In this document: positions 36,329 to 45,950 of the stretch, one piece after another
How positions within the stretch are numbered: position 1 is the first letter of the stretch
Layout of the letters: the number at the start of each line of letters is the position of its first letter
NCBI RefSeq assembly: GCF_900110075.1
Contig: NZ_FOCJ01000002.1
Coordinates: 558,001-622,000, forward strand
Reading direction: 5' to 3'
DNA from: Paenibacillus sp. OV219
Lineage (GTDB): Bacteria; Bacillota; Bacilli; Paenibacillales; Paenibacillaceae
DNA length: 64,000 bases
The notes under the pieces: model-generated
Seen by the model: only the letters and a program-made list of their open reading frames with translations
What the model was told of the DNA's origin: nothing
Database searches by the model: none
Program-made: the position numbers and the translations under genes

Positions 36329-37255
36329 TTGAGCAAAATCGCTTTTGTATTTCCCGGCCAAGGGGCACAAGCCGTTGGCATGGGTAAAGATGTTTATGAA
36401 GCTGTAGATGCATCTCGCGCAATCATTGACTCAGCGGACGCAGCACTCGGCTTTGCGCTTAGCGATATTATTTTTAACGGTCCTGAAGAAAAGCTGAAGC
36501 AGACTGCGAATACACAGCCAGCATTGCTTGCTGTAAGTATTGCGCTTCTGGAAGCGTTGAAGGACCGCGGCATCAAGCCAGACTTCGTCGCAGGCCATAG
36601 CCTCGGCGAATACAGCGCTCTTGTAGCAGCGGGATCGCTTTCCTTTGCGGATGCTGTCCGTACAGTACGTGCACGCGGCGAATTTATGGAGCAAGCAGTA
36701 CCAAGTGGTCAAGGTGCAATGGCAGCTGTACTCGGCGCAGAACGCGAAGCTCTCGCGGCACTTTGCGCAAGCGTGTCGGCTGATGCAGGCTCAGTCGAGC
36801 TAGCAAACGTAAACTGCCCTGGCCAGATCGTAGTATCGGGAACAGCGGCAGGCGTTCAAGGTGTAGTAGAGCGCGGCAAAGAAGCCGGCGCGAAGCGCGT
36901 TATTCCGTTAGAAGTGAGCGGCCCGTTCCATTCGTCGTTAATGAAGCCAGCAGCTGAGAAACTCGCAGAGGTTCTCTCGAACGTGCAAGTCAACGACGCA
37001 GCTGTCCCGGTCATCGCGAACGTAACGGCTAAGCCTGTCACAGCAGCGGAAGAAATCCGCAGCTTGCTCACAGAACAAGTGTATTCCCCGGTTCTATGGG
37101 AAGACAGCGTCAAATATTTGATCGAGCAAGGCGTAGACACTTTCGTCGAAATCGGCTCAGGCACAGTGTTAGCGGGCTTGATTAAGAAGATTGACAAGTC
37201 GGTTACTATCATTTCGATCAACAGCTTGGAAGCTCTGAAGGCAGTAGCTCTCTAA
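36329..37255 (+). CDS. fabD: Malonyl-CoA:ACP transacylase (FabD)
   Basis: Loads malonyl onto ACP. It begins SKIAFVFPGQGAQAVGMG; the nucleophilic Ser is in GHSLGEYSAL, and the catalytic His is in SGPFHSSLMKPA. The start is TTG 36329 with GGAGGTG 7 nt upstream; the nearby ATG at 36324 is in another frame and stops after two codons. Length 308 aa. Unusually, the next gene, fabG, is over 600 bp away, beyond a hairpin array. Confidence 0.95.
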   Translation: MSKIAFVFPGQGAQAVGMGKDVYEAVDASRAIIDSADAALGFALSDIIFNGPEEKLKQTANTQPALLAVSIALLEALKDRGIKPDFVAGHSLGEYSALVAAGSLSFADAVRTVRARGEFMEQAVPSGQGAMAAVLGAEREALAALCASVSADAGSVELANVNCPGQIVVSGTAAGVQGVVERGKEAGAKRVIPLEVSGPFHSSLMKPAAEKLAEVLSNVQVNDAAVPVIANVTAKPVTAAEEIRSLLTEQVYSPVLWEDSVKYLIEQGVDTFVEIGSGTVLAGLIKKIDKSVTIISINSLEALKAVAL

Positions 37256-37256
37256 T

Positions 37257-37463
37257 CGCCTCAGGCGATATTCTCGCCTCAGGCGCAATAGCACCGCAGG
37301 TGCAGTTCTCAGTTTAGCACCACAGGTGCAGGTTTTCGGGTTTAGCACCGCAGGTGCAGGTTTTCGGGTTTAGCACCGCAGGTGCAGGTTTTCGGGTTTA
37401 GCACCGCAGGTGCAGGTTTTTGGGTTTAGCACCGCAGGTGCAATGGTTTTGCGCCGCAGGCGC
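37257..37463. repeat. Tandem array of small triloop hairpins in the fabD-fabG gap
   Basis: Nine short palindromes: CGCC-TCA-GGCG at 37257 and 37275, then GCACC-GCA-GGTGC (one with ACA) at 37291, 37317, 37345, 37373, 37401 and 37429, then GCGCC-GCA-GGCGC at 37451. From 37317 to 37429 the unit is exactly 28 bp, with the spacer AGGTTTTCGGGTTTA. The last unit changes both arms (A to G and T to C), preserving pairing. There is no coding potential. Confidence 0.9.
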
Positions 37464-37466
37464 AAC

Positions 37467-37738
37467 GTGCCGGATACGGCACAAGCCGGCGCAGGCGGTG
37501 ACACTAACACCGGCGGGGGTATGCCGCCGGGCAAGAAGCCAGCCGAAGGCGCGCAGGCTGACCACTCGCTCTAACCTAAAGCGTGTCCCGCAAGGGACGA
37601 AAGCGAGCCCAGCACGCACTACCGCACCATGCGTCTCTGTAACGCGTAACGTTACCATGGTCCCGCAGGGACACCAGGTCGCTAAACAACGCCAAACGTT
37701 AAGCGTGTCCCGCGAGGGACGAAAGCGAGGCCCAGCAC
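37467..37738. repeat. Second hairpin family in the fabD-fabG gap
   Basis: Hairpins are GTGCCG-GATA-CGGCAC (37467-37482), CCGGCGG/CCGCCGG (37510-37530), GTCCC-GCAA-GGGAC (37585-37598), GTCCC-GCA-GGGAC (37660-37672) and GTCCC-GCGA-GGGAC (37707-37720). Two of the loops are GNRA tetraloops. A ~36-bp direct repeat containing this stem and ACGAAAGCGAG plus CCCAGCAC occurs at 37580-37615 and 37702-37738. The remainder to 37873 holds TCCCCCT-AGTT-AGGGGGA (37820-37837) and the fabG ribosome site; no gene is seen. Confidence 0.85.
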
Positions 37739-37873
37739 TTACGCCACCTCGCGAGCGCTTCTCTGTAGCACAAACGTTAGACCTTTCCGGGTGTCCAGAG
37801 GGTCGGTAGACCCTTGGGGTCCCCCTAGTTAGGGGGATTTAGGGGGTACTTAAAGAAAAATGGAGGTTTTCCC

Positions 37874-38626
37874 ATGAGTTTTTGCGACCTTACAGGTAAG
37901 ATAGCTCTAGTCACGGGAGCATCCCGCGGCATAGGCCGCTCCATCGCCATAGCGCTGGCTGAAGCAGGTGCAGACGTTGCCATCAACTATTCCGGCAGCG
38001 AGGCAGCAGCAGCTGAGACGGCGCAAGCAATCGATGCGCTTGGACGCCGTTCGCTCGTGCTCAAAGCGAACGTCGGCAAAACCGATGAATTCGATAGCAT
38101 GGTCAAGCAGGTTGTCGAAACATTCGGCTCCATTGACATCCTCGTGAATAATGCGGGCATTACGCGTGACAATCTAATCATGCGCATGAAGGAAGAAGAG
38201 TTTGATCAAGTCATTGAGACGAATCTTAAAGGCGTATTCAACGGCATCAAGGCGGTAACGCGTCAAATGATGAAGCAACGCTCGGGCCGGATCATTAATA
38301 TCTCCTCTGTTGTCGGTGTTCTCGGTAATCCGGGGCAGGCTAACTATGTGGCAGCGAAGGCAGGCGTTATCGGCTTGACGAAGGCTTCTGCGCGAGAGCT
38401 GGCTTCCCGCGGTATTACTGTGAACTGCGTTGCGCCTGGCTTTATTCAGACGGATATGACCGATAAGCTGCCGCAGGAGATGCGTGAGAAGCTTGCTGCG
38501 GATATTCCGCTTGCAAGACTTGGAAATCCAGAAGATATTGCGGCAGCTGTCCGCTTCTTGGCATCTGGCTCAGCAGCTTACATGACAGGCCAAACGATCC
38601 ATGTAGACGGCGGCATGTACATGTAA
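37874..38626 (+). CDS. fabG: 3-oxoacyl-ACP reductase FabG
   Basis: NADPH-dependent short-chain dehydrogenase reducing beta-ketoacyl-ACP in each elongation cycle. It has the cofactor motif [16 protein letters not shown], and the catalytic Ser (ISSVVG) and Tyr-x-x-x-Lys (YVAAKAG). It ends IHVDGGMYM, as typical. Length 250 aa. GGAGG lies 8 nt upstream. Confidence 0.96.
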   Translation: MSFCDLTGKIALVTGASRGIGRSIAIALAEAGADVAINYSGSEAAAAETAQAIDALGRRSLVLKANVGKTDEFDSMVKQVVETFGSIDILVNNAGITRDNLIMRMKEEEFDQVIETNLKGVFNGIKAVTRQMMKQRSGRIINISSVVGVLGNPGQANYVAAKAGVIGLTKASARELASRGITVNCVAPGFIQTDMTDKLPQEMREKLAADIPLARLGNPEDIAAAVRFLASGSAAYMTGQTIHVDGGMYM

Positions 38627-38708
38627 AGCTAGCCAAATAGCTTTAGAATCGCGGAGTATGGCATTTTGCAATCAATTCTCGTATAATACCATGGAGGAGG
38701 TGAACCGG

Positions 38709-38945
38709 ATGTCCGATGTATATGATCGTGTAAAACGCATCGTTGTCGACCGCCTTGGCGTTGATGAATCGGAGGTGTCTCTAGAGGCTTCGTTTAAAGA
38801 AGATCTTGGAGCAGACTCTCTTGATGTCGTAGAACTCGTCATGGAACTGGAAGATGAGTTCGATATGGAAATCTCTGATGAAGATGCAGAGAAAATTACG
38901 AGTGTAGGGGAAGTTGTTAATTACATATCTTCTCTAGCTAAGTAA
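38709..38945 (+). CDS. acpP: Acyl carrier protein
   Basis: A 78-residue acidic four-helix carrier. Phosphopantetheine attaches to Ser about 37 in [15 protein letters not shown] 38709 follows GAGGAGGTG; the upstream open codons are not conserved. TATAAT occurs at 38682 but without a well-spaced -35. A terminator follows. Confidence 0.97.
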   Translation: MSDVYDRVKRIVVDRLGVDESEVSLEASFKEDLGADSLDVVELVMELEDEFDMEISDEDAEKITSVGEVVNYISSLAK

Positions 38946-38954
38946 AGAACGGAT

Positions 38955-38985
38955 AAGTCCCGCCCGTCAAAGCGGGACTTCTCTC
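38955..38985 (+). terminator. Terminator after acpP
   Basis: Stem AAGTCCCGC/GCGGGACTT with loop CCGTCAAA, followed by CTCTCC. The weak U-tract suggests partial read-through into fabF. Confidence 0.7.
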
Positions 38986-39082
38986 CATATTTAAGGCATC
39001 TGCCATTATGAATGCTGTAAGCGCATTAGCGTTTTTATAGATATCGTTAACCAATAGGGTTTCCAATCAGAGGTGAATCGTA

Positions 39083-40324
39083 ATGAAACAGAGAGTAGTC
39101 GTTACGGGCATGGGAGTTATGACTTCGCTCGGTTCCGATTTAAATACATTTTGGGGTAATTTGATGGAAGGGAAGTCCGGTGTTTCTGTCATTGATGCAT
39201 TTGACTTCTCCGAATATCCGACACGAATTGCAGCCGAAATCAAGAACTTCAATCCAGAAGATTACAATATCGACAAGAAAGAAGCGCGCCGTATGGACCG
39301 CTTCGTTCAATTCGCTGTTGTAGCCAGCCTGCTAGCTGTGAAGAATGCTGCACTTGATATCGGCAACAATGTCGATGCTGAGCGCATTGGCGTTATGATC
39401 GGCTCAGGTATCGGCGGACTTGGCACATGGGAAGATCAGCATAATATTTTGCTGGAGAAAGGTCCTAAGCGTGTTAGCCCGTTCTTCATTCCGATGATGA
39501 TCGCGAACATGGCTTCCGGCCAAGTATCGATGGCAACAGGCGCGAAAGGCCCGAACAGCACAGCAGTAACTGCTTGTGCGACGGGTACTCATTCCATCGG
39601 TGACTCGTTCAAAATGATTCAGCGCGGCGATGCAGACGTTATGATCTGCGGCGGTGCTGAAGCGACAATCCGTCCGACAGGCATGGCAGGCTTTTGCTCG
39701 ATGCGTGCGATGTCGACACGTAACGATGAGCCAGCTAAGGCTTCCCGTCCATTCGACAAAGACCGCGACGGTTTCGTCATGGGCGAAGGCTCCGGTGTGC
39801 TCATTCTGGAATCGCTTGAGCATGCGCAGCAGCGCGGTGCTCATATCTATGCGGAGATCATCGGCTACGGCATGAGCGGCGATGCGCATCACATGACAGA
39901 GCCGGATCCGGATGGCGCAGCGCGTTGTATGGTTAAAGCACTTCGTGATGGCGGGATCGAACCGACTCAGATCGACTATATCAATGCGCACGGAACATCA
40001 ACGCCAGTTGGTGACCTTTCCGAGACGACTGCGATTAAGAAGACGTTCGGTGAGCATGCATACAAGCTGGCAGTCAGCTCGACGAAGTCGATGACAGGTC
40101 ACTTGCTGGGCGCAGCGGGCGGTGTAGAGGCGGTTATTCTCGGCCTTACACTTCAGAACGGCGTTATTGCACCAACGATCAATCTCGATAATCAAGATCC
40201 TGAATGCGATCTCGATTATGTCCCTAACACACCGAGAGAAGCAGACGTGAAATACGCTTTGTCTAATTCGTTCGGTTTTGGCGGTCATAACGCTACGATC
40301 GTGATGAAAAAATATGAAGCATGA
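39083..40324 (+). CDS. fabF: 3-oxoacyl-ACP synthase II (FabF)
   Basis: Elongating condensing enzyme, 413 aa. Catalytic Cys about 165 in [12 protein letters not shown], His in [12 protein letters not shown], Lys in [16 protein letters not shown], and the C-terminal [13 protein letters not shown]. The ribosome site is AGAGGTGA. Its end overlaps rnc by 11 bp. Confidence 0.97.
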   Translation: MKQRVVVTGMGVMTSLGSDLNTFWGNLMEGKSGVSVIDAFDFSEYPTRIAAEIKNFNPEDYNIDKKEARRMDRFVQFAVVASLLAVKNAALDIGNNVDAERIGVMIGSGIGGLGTWEDQHNILLEKGPKRVSPFFIPMMIANMASGQVSMATGAKGPNSTAVTACATGTHSIGDSFKMIQRGDADVMICGGAEATIRPTGMAGFCSMRAMSTRNDEPAKASRPFDKDRDGFVMGEGSGVLILESLEHAQQRGAHIYAEIIGYGMSGDAHHMTEPDPDGAARCMVKALRDGGIEPTQIDYINAHGTSTPVGDLSETTAIKKTFGEHAYKLAVSSTKSMTGHLLGAAGGVEAVILGLTLQNGVIAPTINLDNQDPECDLDYVPNTPREADVKYALSNSFGFGGHNATIVMKKYEA

Positions 40325-41006
40325 TAAGTTTGAAGAGCTGCAGCAGCGTCTGCAGCTCCGATTTCGTACGGTGCGCCTGCTGAAGCAGGCGTTCACCCAT
40401 ACTTCTTATGTGAACGAACATCGTCAGAGTGCTATGGAGCATAACGAGAGGCTTGAATTTCTAGGGGATGCGATTCTGCAGCTCACCGTCTCGGAGTTCT
40501 TGTACCGGACGTTCCCGGAGCGGCCCGAAGGCCAGTTAACCCGGATGAGAGCTTCGATCGTATGCGAGCCTTCGCTTGCCCGTTTCGCGGAAATGCTAGA
40601 TTTGGGTTCACATGTCCTTCTTGGACGAGGTGAGGAGCAGCTGGGAGGAAGGCAGAGACCGGCACTGCTCGCTGACTTGTTTGAAGCGTTCGTCGGCGGG
40701 ATTTACCTTGATCAAGGGCTGGAATCCGTCAGAGCTTTTCTTGCGACACATATGTTCCCGCATATCGACAGCGATGGCGGTTTGCTCGTAAAGGACTTCA
40801 AATCGACGCTGCAAGAGAAAGCGCAGCATGCGAGCATGGGTCCGATTGAGTACCGGATTATGGAAGAACGCGGTCCGGCACATGACCGAGAGTTCGTTGT
40901 AGAAGTATATATCGGGGATACGTCTTACGGCTCCGGAGCCGGCAGGACGAAGAAAGAGGCTGAGCAGCAGGCTGCAGCGGAAGCTTGGAGAAAGCTTGCT
41001 CAGTAA
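40314..41006 (+). CDS. rnc: Ribonuclease III
   Basis: Double-strand-specific endonuclease for rRNA precursors and mRNA. Length 230 aa. The RNase III signature [15 protein letters not shown] and acidic [15 protein letters not shown] form the catalytic domain (about 1-155). The C-terminal dsRNA-binding domain ends [19 protein letters not shown] 40314 lies within the fabF end, with only a weak ribosome site, so translational coupling is likely. Confidence 0.95.
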   Translation: MKHDKFEELQQRLQLRFRTVRLLKQAFTHTSYVNEHRQSAMEHNERLEFLGDAILQLTVSEFLYRTFPERPEGQLTRMRASIVCEPSLARFAEMLDLGSHVLLGRGEEQLGGRQRPALLADLFEAFVGGIYLDQGLESVRAFLATHMFPHIDSDGGLLVKDFKSTLQEKAQHASMGPIEYRIMEERGPAHDREFVVEVYIGDTSYGSGAGRTKKEAEQQAAAEAWRKLAQ

Positions 41007-41019
41007 TAAGGTTAAGCCG

Positions 41020-41052
41020 AAATTCTGGTGCCTTTTGGTAACCGGATTTTTT
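41020..41052 (+). terminator. Probable terminator after rnc
   Basis: Imperfect stem AAATTCTGGTGCC with GGTAACCGGATTT (one bulge, one mismatch) around TTTT, followed by T-rich sequence. Confidence 0.5.
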
Positions 41053-41146
41053 GCATTTAAGGGCATTTTTACGAACTGGAAAAGGTTACTCGTCATGTCC
41101 TTTTTCGGCAAGTATGGTACAATAGTCGTTGAGGTGAAGGTAAGCG

Positions 41147-44100
41147 ATGTTCCTGAAAAGGATTGAATTAGCCGGGTTTAAGTCGTTTGCCGATAAGACG
41201 GAGTTGGAATTCGTCCGAGGTATTACGGCTGTTGTTGGCCCGAACGGCAGCGGGAAGAGCAATATTAGTGATAGCATCCGCTGGGTATTGGGTGAGCAAA
41301 GCGCGAAGAGTCTTCGCGGCGGCAAGATGGAAGATATTATTTTTGCGGGCAGCGATGCGCGCAAAGCGGTGAACTTCGGCGAAGTATCGCTCACGCTGGA
41401 CAATTCCGACAATGCGTTGCCGCTTGATTTTAACGAGGTAACGGTCACACGCCGTGTTCATCGTAGCGGTGATAGCGAATATTTGATTAACAAGCAGTCA
41501 TGCCGACTGAAAGATATAACGGAACTGTTCATGGATACGGGTATCGGTAAAGAGGCGTATTCCATTATCGGACAAGGCCGGATTGAAGAGATTCTAAGTA
41601 CCCGTTCGGAAGACCGACGCGGTATCTTTGAAGAAGCATCAGGCATCGTGAAGTATAAGTCGCGTAAACGCGAGGCGCAGAAGAAGCTGGATGAGACGGA
41701 GACTAACCTGCTGCGTATTCACGATTTGGTAACGGAGCTCGAAGACCAGGTTGAACCGCTGCGCGTGCAATCAGAGAAAGCGATTCAGTACAAGCAGCTG
41801 CGAGATCAGTTGAAGCATGCAGAAATTTCGATGTATGTACATAACATTGATACCGTACACAAGTCATGGAATGAATCGAATGCGAAGATGGCAAAGCTGC
41901 AGGAAGAGCAGCTTGTGCTTTCCACAGTCGTAAGCAAGCATGATGCGGTGCTCGAGAAGGACCGTTTGAAGCTGCGTGAGCTGGAGGAGACGCTTGACCG
42001 ACTTCATGAGTCGATGCTGCAATATAGCGAAGAGTATGAGAAATGCGAAGGCTACGGCGAGGTGCTCAAGGAGCGTAAACGCAACTTGGAGCAGAACCGG
42101 ACGCAGCTCGAAGCGACGCTCGCTGCACAGAATGAGCGAATTCAGGCGCTGACGAAGGAAGAGGCGGAGTTCCGCGGCAAGGCGGCTGCGCTTGATAGCG
42201 ATTTGAACGCGCTGCGGGCGAAGCTGACGCTTGAAGAAGCGCAGCTTCTTGGTACCGCTGCATCGGCATCCGGTGATGCGGAAGAATCGCTCAAAGGCGA
42301 GCTGCTTGATGTGCTGAGTACGATGGCTCAGCTGCGCAATGAAATCCGTTATGCGAATCAGCAGGAAGATGCGCTGCAGCGCCGGATGGAACGGCTCGGC
42401 GCTGAGCATACAAAGTGGCAAGAGCAGCACGATAAGCTGAAGGCTAGACGAGCTGAGCTGACGCAGAAGCTTGAGGCGACGCTCTCTGACATTAACAAGT
42501 TCCGTAACAAGTACATTACGGAAGCTGAGCAGCTGCAGAACGGCCAGAAGCTGCTAGAGGAAGCAGGCGGCGCAGTCCGCAAGTGGGAGCAGAAGCTTGA
42601 AGCACTCACCTCTCGCCGAGACACGATGAAAGAGATGCAGGACGACCTTGATGGCTTTATGCAAGGCGTCCGTGAGATCTTGAAAGCATCTCGCCGTACA
42701 TCTGGCGGTGTTGAGGGCGTACACGGCGCTGTCGCGGAACTTATTCGCGTGCCAGAGAAGGTCGAGCTCGCGATTGAGACCGCGCTTGGCGGCGCGCTCC
42801 AGCATGTTGTCATGAACGATGAGCGCTCCGCACGCGCGGCGATTGCGTTCTTGAAGTCTCGGCAGCTTGGACGAGCTACATTTCTGCCACTGGATGTTAT
42901 TCGCGGGCGGAATATTCCGGAGCATGATCGCAGAACAATTGCCGGCATGGAAGGTTTCGTCGGCATAGCCGCTGAGCTTGTCTCATGCGATGCGAAGTAT
43001 GCGCAGATCGCGGAAAGTTTACTCGGCAACGTGCTTATCTCTGAGACGCTCGAGCATGCGAACCGAATTGCGGCACGGTGTCAGTACCGATTCCGAGTCG
43101 TTACTCTCGAAGGTGACGTCGTTAATGCAGGCGGTTCGATGACAGGCGGCAGCATTCAGAAGAAAGGCGCCAATCTGCTCGGCCGTACGCGGCAGATTGA
43201 ACAGCTAGATGAAGAGATTAAAGTGACAGGGGAGCAAATTACGAAGCTTCGCGACCGGATCAGCGACCTCCGCAAGGAGCAGTCGATTCGCAATCAGAAC
43301 GTCGATGACTTACGCGCACAAGGTGAGAAGGTACGGATAGAGGAGCAGCACTTGCGTGCGGAGCTCCAGCAGCTCGATAATGAGCAGCGCCATCTGGATG
43401 ATCAGGCACTGCTGTTCCAAGCGGACAGTGCCGGGCATAAATCGGAGCAGCAGCAACTGAGCCTGTCGGCGAAGGATGCGGAAGAACGGCTTGAGGTGCT
43501 GACGAAGGAAGAACTGCGGCTGCAGGAAGGGATTCGTATGGCTGAAGATCGCCGTAAAGCCGGCGAATCGGCCAAAGAGCAACTGCAGGATCAGTTGACG
43601 GATCTTAAGATCGCCCTAGCCAAGACTGACCAAGAGAAGATGTCATTCGAGGACCAAGCTGCCCGTATCCGAACGGATGTGGGCCGCGCGAAGCAGGAGC
43701 TATCCGGCTTGCGCGAAATGCTTATGCGCCAAGAGGAAGAGACGTCTCAGCATGCGGCTGAGAGCGTGAAGCAGGTTGAACAGCTAAACGCTTTGAAGCT
43801 GAAGAAGGATTCCTGCGCGGAGCAGACAGACTTGAAACGCGCCGAGCGTGCTGAGCTTACTCGTGAGCTTGAGCAGGGCGAGAGCGAGACGAAGGAGCAG
43901 CGCACACAGCTGCGCAGCATCGAAGATCAGCTTCGACAGATCGAAATTGGAGTGAACCGTCTTGATGTTGAACTTGATAACCTGCTTCGTAAGCTAAGCG
44001 AGGAATACGAGCTCAGCTACGAGCTGGCGAAGGAACGCTATCCGGTTCCAGAGGATGTACTGGCTGCTCAGAACGAAGTGCGTGAACTGAAGCGTCGAAT

Positions 44101-44722
44101 CACGACCCTTGGGGAAGTAAACCTTGGCGCAATTGATGAGTACGAACGTGTAAGGGAGCGGTACACGTTCTTGAATGATCAGAAGAACGATCTTATCGAA
44201 GCGAAGACGACGCTGTATCAAGTCATTCGCGAGATGGACGAAGAGATGAGCAAGAGATTCCGCATCACCTTCGAAGCGATTCGGGGCCACTTTGTCGTTG
44301 TCTTCGCGAAGCTGTTCGGCGGTGGACGCGCTGACCTCATCATGGTCGATCCAGATCGGGTACTCGATAGCGGTATTGATATCGTAGCCCAACCCCCTGG
44401 CAAGAAGCTGCAGAATTTGCAGCTACTCTCCGGCGGCGAGCGCGCACTTACTGCTATAGCGCTATTGTTTGCAATTTTGCAAGTAAAACCAGTGCCATTC
44501 TGCGTGCTCGATGAGGTTGAAGCTGCGCTTGACGAAGCGAATGTTGCGCGATTCGCACAATACTTGCGCGAATTCTCGGAACTTACGCAGTTTATCGTCG
44601 TAACACACCGTAAAGGGACGATGGAGGAAGCTGATGTACTCTATGGGGTAACGATGGAGGAAGGCGGCGTTTCGAAGCTCGTTTCGGTCCGGTTGGAGGA
44701 CGAAGAAGCGGTATCTGCTTAA
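41147..44722 (+). CDS. smc: Chromosome partition protein SMC
   Basis: A 1191-residue ATPase that with ScpA/ScpB compacts and segregates the chromosome. The N-terminal head has Walker A GPNGSGKSNISDSI (about 31-44). Two long coiled coils flank the hinge (about 515-670, with GVHGAVAELIRV and GGSMTGGSIQKKG near its end). The C-terminal head has LSGGERALTAIALLFA and Walker B FCVLDEVEAALDEANV. ATG 41147 follows GAGGTGAAGG. Full family length; ftsY follows after a terminator-like hairpin. Confidence 0.97.
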   Translation: MFLKRIELAGFKSFADKTELEFVRGITAVVGPNGSGKSNISDSIRWVLGEQSAKSLRGGKMEDIIFAGSDARKAVNFGEVSLTLDNSDNALPLDFNEVTVTRRVHRSGDSEYLINKQSCRLKDITELFMDTGIGKEAYSIIGQGRIEEILSTRSEDRRGIFEEASGIVKYKSRKREAQKKLDETETNLLRIHDLVTELEDQVEPLRVQSEKAIQYKQLRDQLKHAEISMYVHNIDTVHKSWNESNAKMAKLQEEQLVLSTVVSKHDAVLEKDRLKLRELEETLDRLHESMLQYSEEYEKCEGYGEVLKERKRNLEQNRTQLEATLAAQNERIQALTKEEAEFRGKAAALDSDLNALRAKLTLEEAQLLGTAASASGDAEESLKGELLDVLSTMAQLRNEIRYANQQEDALQRRMERLGAEHTKWQEQHDKLKARRAELTQKLEATLSDINKFRNKYITEAEQLQNGQKLLEEAGGAVRKWEQKLEALTSRRDTMKEMQDDLDGFMQGVREILKASRRTSGGVEGVHGAVAELIRVPEKVELAIETALGGALQHVVMNDERSARAAIAFLKSRQLGRATFLPLDVIRGRNIPEHDRRTIAGMEGFVGIAAELVSCDAKYAQIAESLLGNVLISETLEHANRIAARCQYRFRVVTLEGDVVNAGGSMTGGSIQKKGANLLGRTRQIEQLDEEIKVTGEQITKLRDRISDLRKEQSIRNQNVDDLRAQGEKVRIEEQHLRAELQQLDNEQRHLDDQALLFQADSAGHKSEQQQLSLSAKDAEERLEVLTKEELRLQEGIRMAEDRRKAGESAKEQLQDQLTDLKIALAKTDQEKMSFEDQAARIRTDVGRAKQELSGLREMLMRQEEETSQHAAESVKQVEQLNALKLKKDSCAEQTDLKRAERAELTRELEQGESETKEQRTQLRSIEDQLRQIEIGVNRLDVELDNLLRKLSEEYELSYELAKERYPVPEDVLAAQNEVRELKRRITTLGEVNLGAIDEYERVRERYTFLNDQKNDLIEAKTTLYQVIREMDEEMSKRFRITFEAIRGHFVVVFAKLFGGGRADLIMVDPDRVLDSGIDIVAQPPGKKLQNLQLLSGGERALTAIALLFAILQVKPVPFCVLDEVEAALDEANVARFAQYLREFSELTQFIVVTHRKGTMEEADVLYGVTMEEGGVSKLVSVRLEDEEAVSA

Positions 44723-44759
44723 TTGCTGCAGCTTGCAGCAAAGAACGAACGTATTGTAG

Positions 44760-44805
44760 AGCCGGAGCTTAGGCAGCAGCATGATTGCGCCTGGGCCCGG
44801 CTTTT
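44760..44805 (+). terminator. Terminator or attenuator between smc and ftsY
   Basis: AGCCGG and GCTTAGGC pair with GCCTGGGC and CCGGCT (two G·U, one bulge), followed by TTTT. A smaller palindrome (TTGCTGCAGCTTGCAGCAA) lies at 44723-44741. Confidence 0.65.
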
Positions 44806-44831
44806 GCAACTAAAGGGATGGAGGACATCAG

Positions 44832-45833
44832 ATGAGTTTTTTTAAACGGTTGAAAGAAAGCATTGCACAGAAGACCGAAGCAGTTACATCGAAGTTCAAG
44901 GAAGGTCTGACGAAGACGCGGACGGCTTTCGTAGGCAAGATCGAAGATCTGATTTCACGCCGCAAGAAGATTGACGAAATGTTCTATGAAGAGCTCGAAG
45001 AAATTCTAATTGGCGCGGATGTCGGCGTAAATACGGTGATGGAACTTATTGATGATTTACGTGCAGAAGTGAAGAAACGTAAAATCGAGAATGCATCCGA
45101 TCTGCAGCCAATTCTGTCCGAGAAGCTTGTAGATCTACTTAAAGGCAATGCAGCAACAGCGCTGCGCATGGCAGATCAAGGCATGACTGTCATTCTGTTC
45201 GTAGGCGTTAACGGCGTCGGCAAGACAACGACAATCGGCAAGCTCGCGCACAAGTTCAAGAGCGAAGGTAAGAGCGTTCTACTTGCAGCAGGCGATACAT
45301 TCCGCGCAGGTGCGATTGAGCAGCTGGAGGTATGGGGCAAGCGCGTTGGCGTTGACGTGATCAAGCAGGAATCAGGCGCAGACCCAGCCGCGGTTATGTA
45401 CGATGCGGTTCATGCGGCGAAGCAACGCGGCATTGATGTGCTGCTGTGCGATACGGCTGGACGTTTGCAGAATAAGCATAACTTGATGGAAGAACTGAAC
45501 AAGATCTTCCGCGTCATTCAGCGTGAAGTGCCAAGTGCGCCGCATGAGGTACTGCTCGTTCTCGATGCTGCAACAGGTCAGAATGCGCTTAGCCAAGCGA
45601 AGTTGTTCGGCGAGAAGAGCGGCGTAACGGGTCTCGTATTGACGAAGCTCGATGGTACGGCAAAAGGCGGTATTGTCATTGCAATCCGCAATGAGCTGGA
45701 TCTGCCGGTGAAGCTGGTCGGTCTTGGCGAGAAAATGGACGATCTGCAGGAGTTTGATTCCGAGCAATTCGTTCACGCGCTGTTCGGTGGGCTGCTTCAA
45801 AGTGTTGAAGAAGAGGCTGAAACGGCGGAATAA
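44832..45833 (+). CDS. ftsY: Signal recognition particle receptor FtsY
   Basis: Membrane-associated GTPase that docks SRP-ribosome complexes. Length 333 aa, with a short basic/amphipathic N-terminus rather than the long acidic A domain of E. coli. NG-domain motifs are GVNGVGKTTTIGKLAH (G1), LLAAGDTFRAGA, CDTAGRLQNKHNLM (G3) and TKLDGTAKGG (G4/G5). The ribosome site is GGATGGAGG. Confidence 0.96.
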   Translation: MSFFKRLKESIAQKTEAVTSKFKEGLTKTRTAFVGKIEDLISRRKKIDEMFYEELEEILIGADVGVNTVMELIDDLRAEVKKRKIENASDLQPILSEKLVDLLKGNAATALRMADQGMTVILFVGVNGVGKTTTIGKLAHKFKSEGKSVLLAAGDTFRAGAIEQLEVWGKRVGVDVIKQESGADPAAVMYDAVHAAKQRGIDVLLCDTAGRLQNKHNLMEELNKIFRVIQREVPSAPHEVLLVLDAATGQNALSQAKLFGEKSGVTGLVLTKLDGTAKGGIVIAIRNELDLPVKLVGLGEKMDDLQEFDSEQFVHALFGGLLQSVEEEAETAE

Positions 45834-45865
45834 TCATTGTCATCGCAGGCGTCAACCTTTTTTAC

Positions 45866-45895
45866 TTGACAGCCTATATTGAGATGCGCTATGAT
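45866..45895 (+). promoter_or_regulatory. Sigma-A promoter of ylxM-ffh
   Basis: TTGACA (45866-45871), 18-nt spacer and TATGAT (45890-45895), about 55 bp before the ylxM start. Confidence 0.75.
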
Positions 45896-45950
45896 AAGCG
45901 TCGTGGAATTGGTGTAAAGGTAATTGCCTTGACGCAAAGGAGTGGGAAGC

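Noticed and set aside
37257-37463. Possible CRISPR array (28-bp period)
   Set aside because: Both the repeat and the spacer part are constant from unit to unit; true CRISPR spacers are unique, and no cas gene is present.
37398-37809. Open frames of 86 and 129 codons in the fabD-fabG gap
   Set aside because: They read across the hairpin repeats, translate to repetitive low-complexity sequence and lack ribosome sites.
37820-37837. Hairpin TCCCCCT-AGTT-AGGGGGA as a terminator before fabG
   Set aside because: No U-tract follows and it would cut fabG from its operon without any visible new promoter; kept only as part of the hairpin region.
38666-38687. Promoter TTGCAA ... TATAAT in front of acpP
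   Set aside because: The spacer is only 10 nt, too short for sigma-A; TATAAT alone is not enough.
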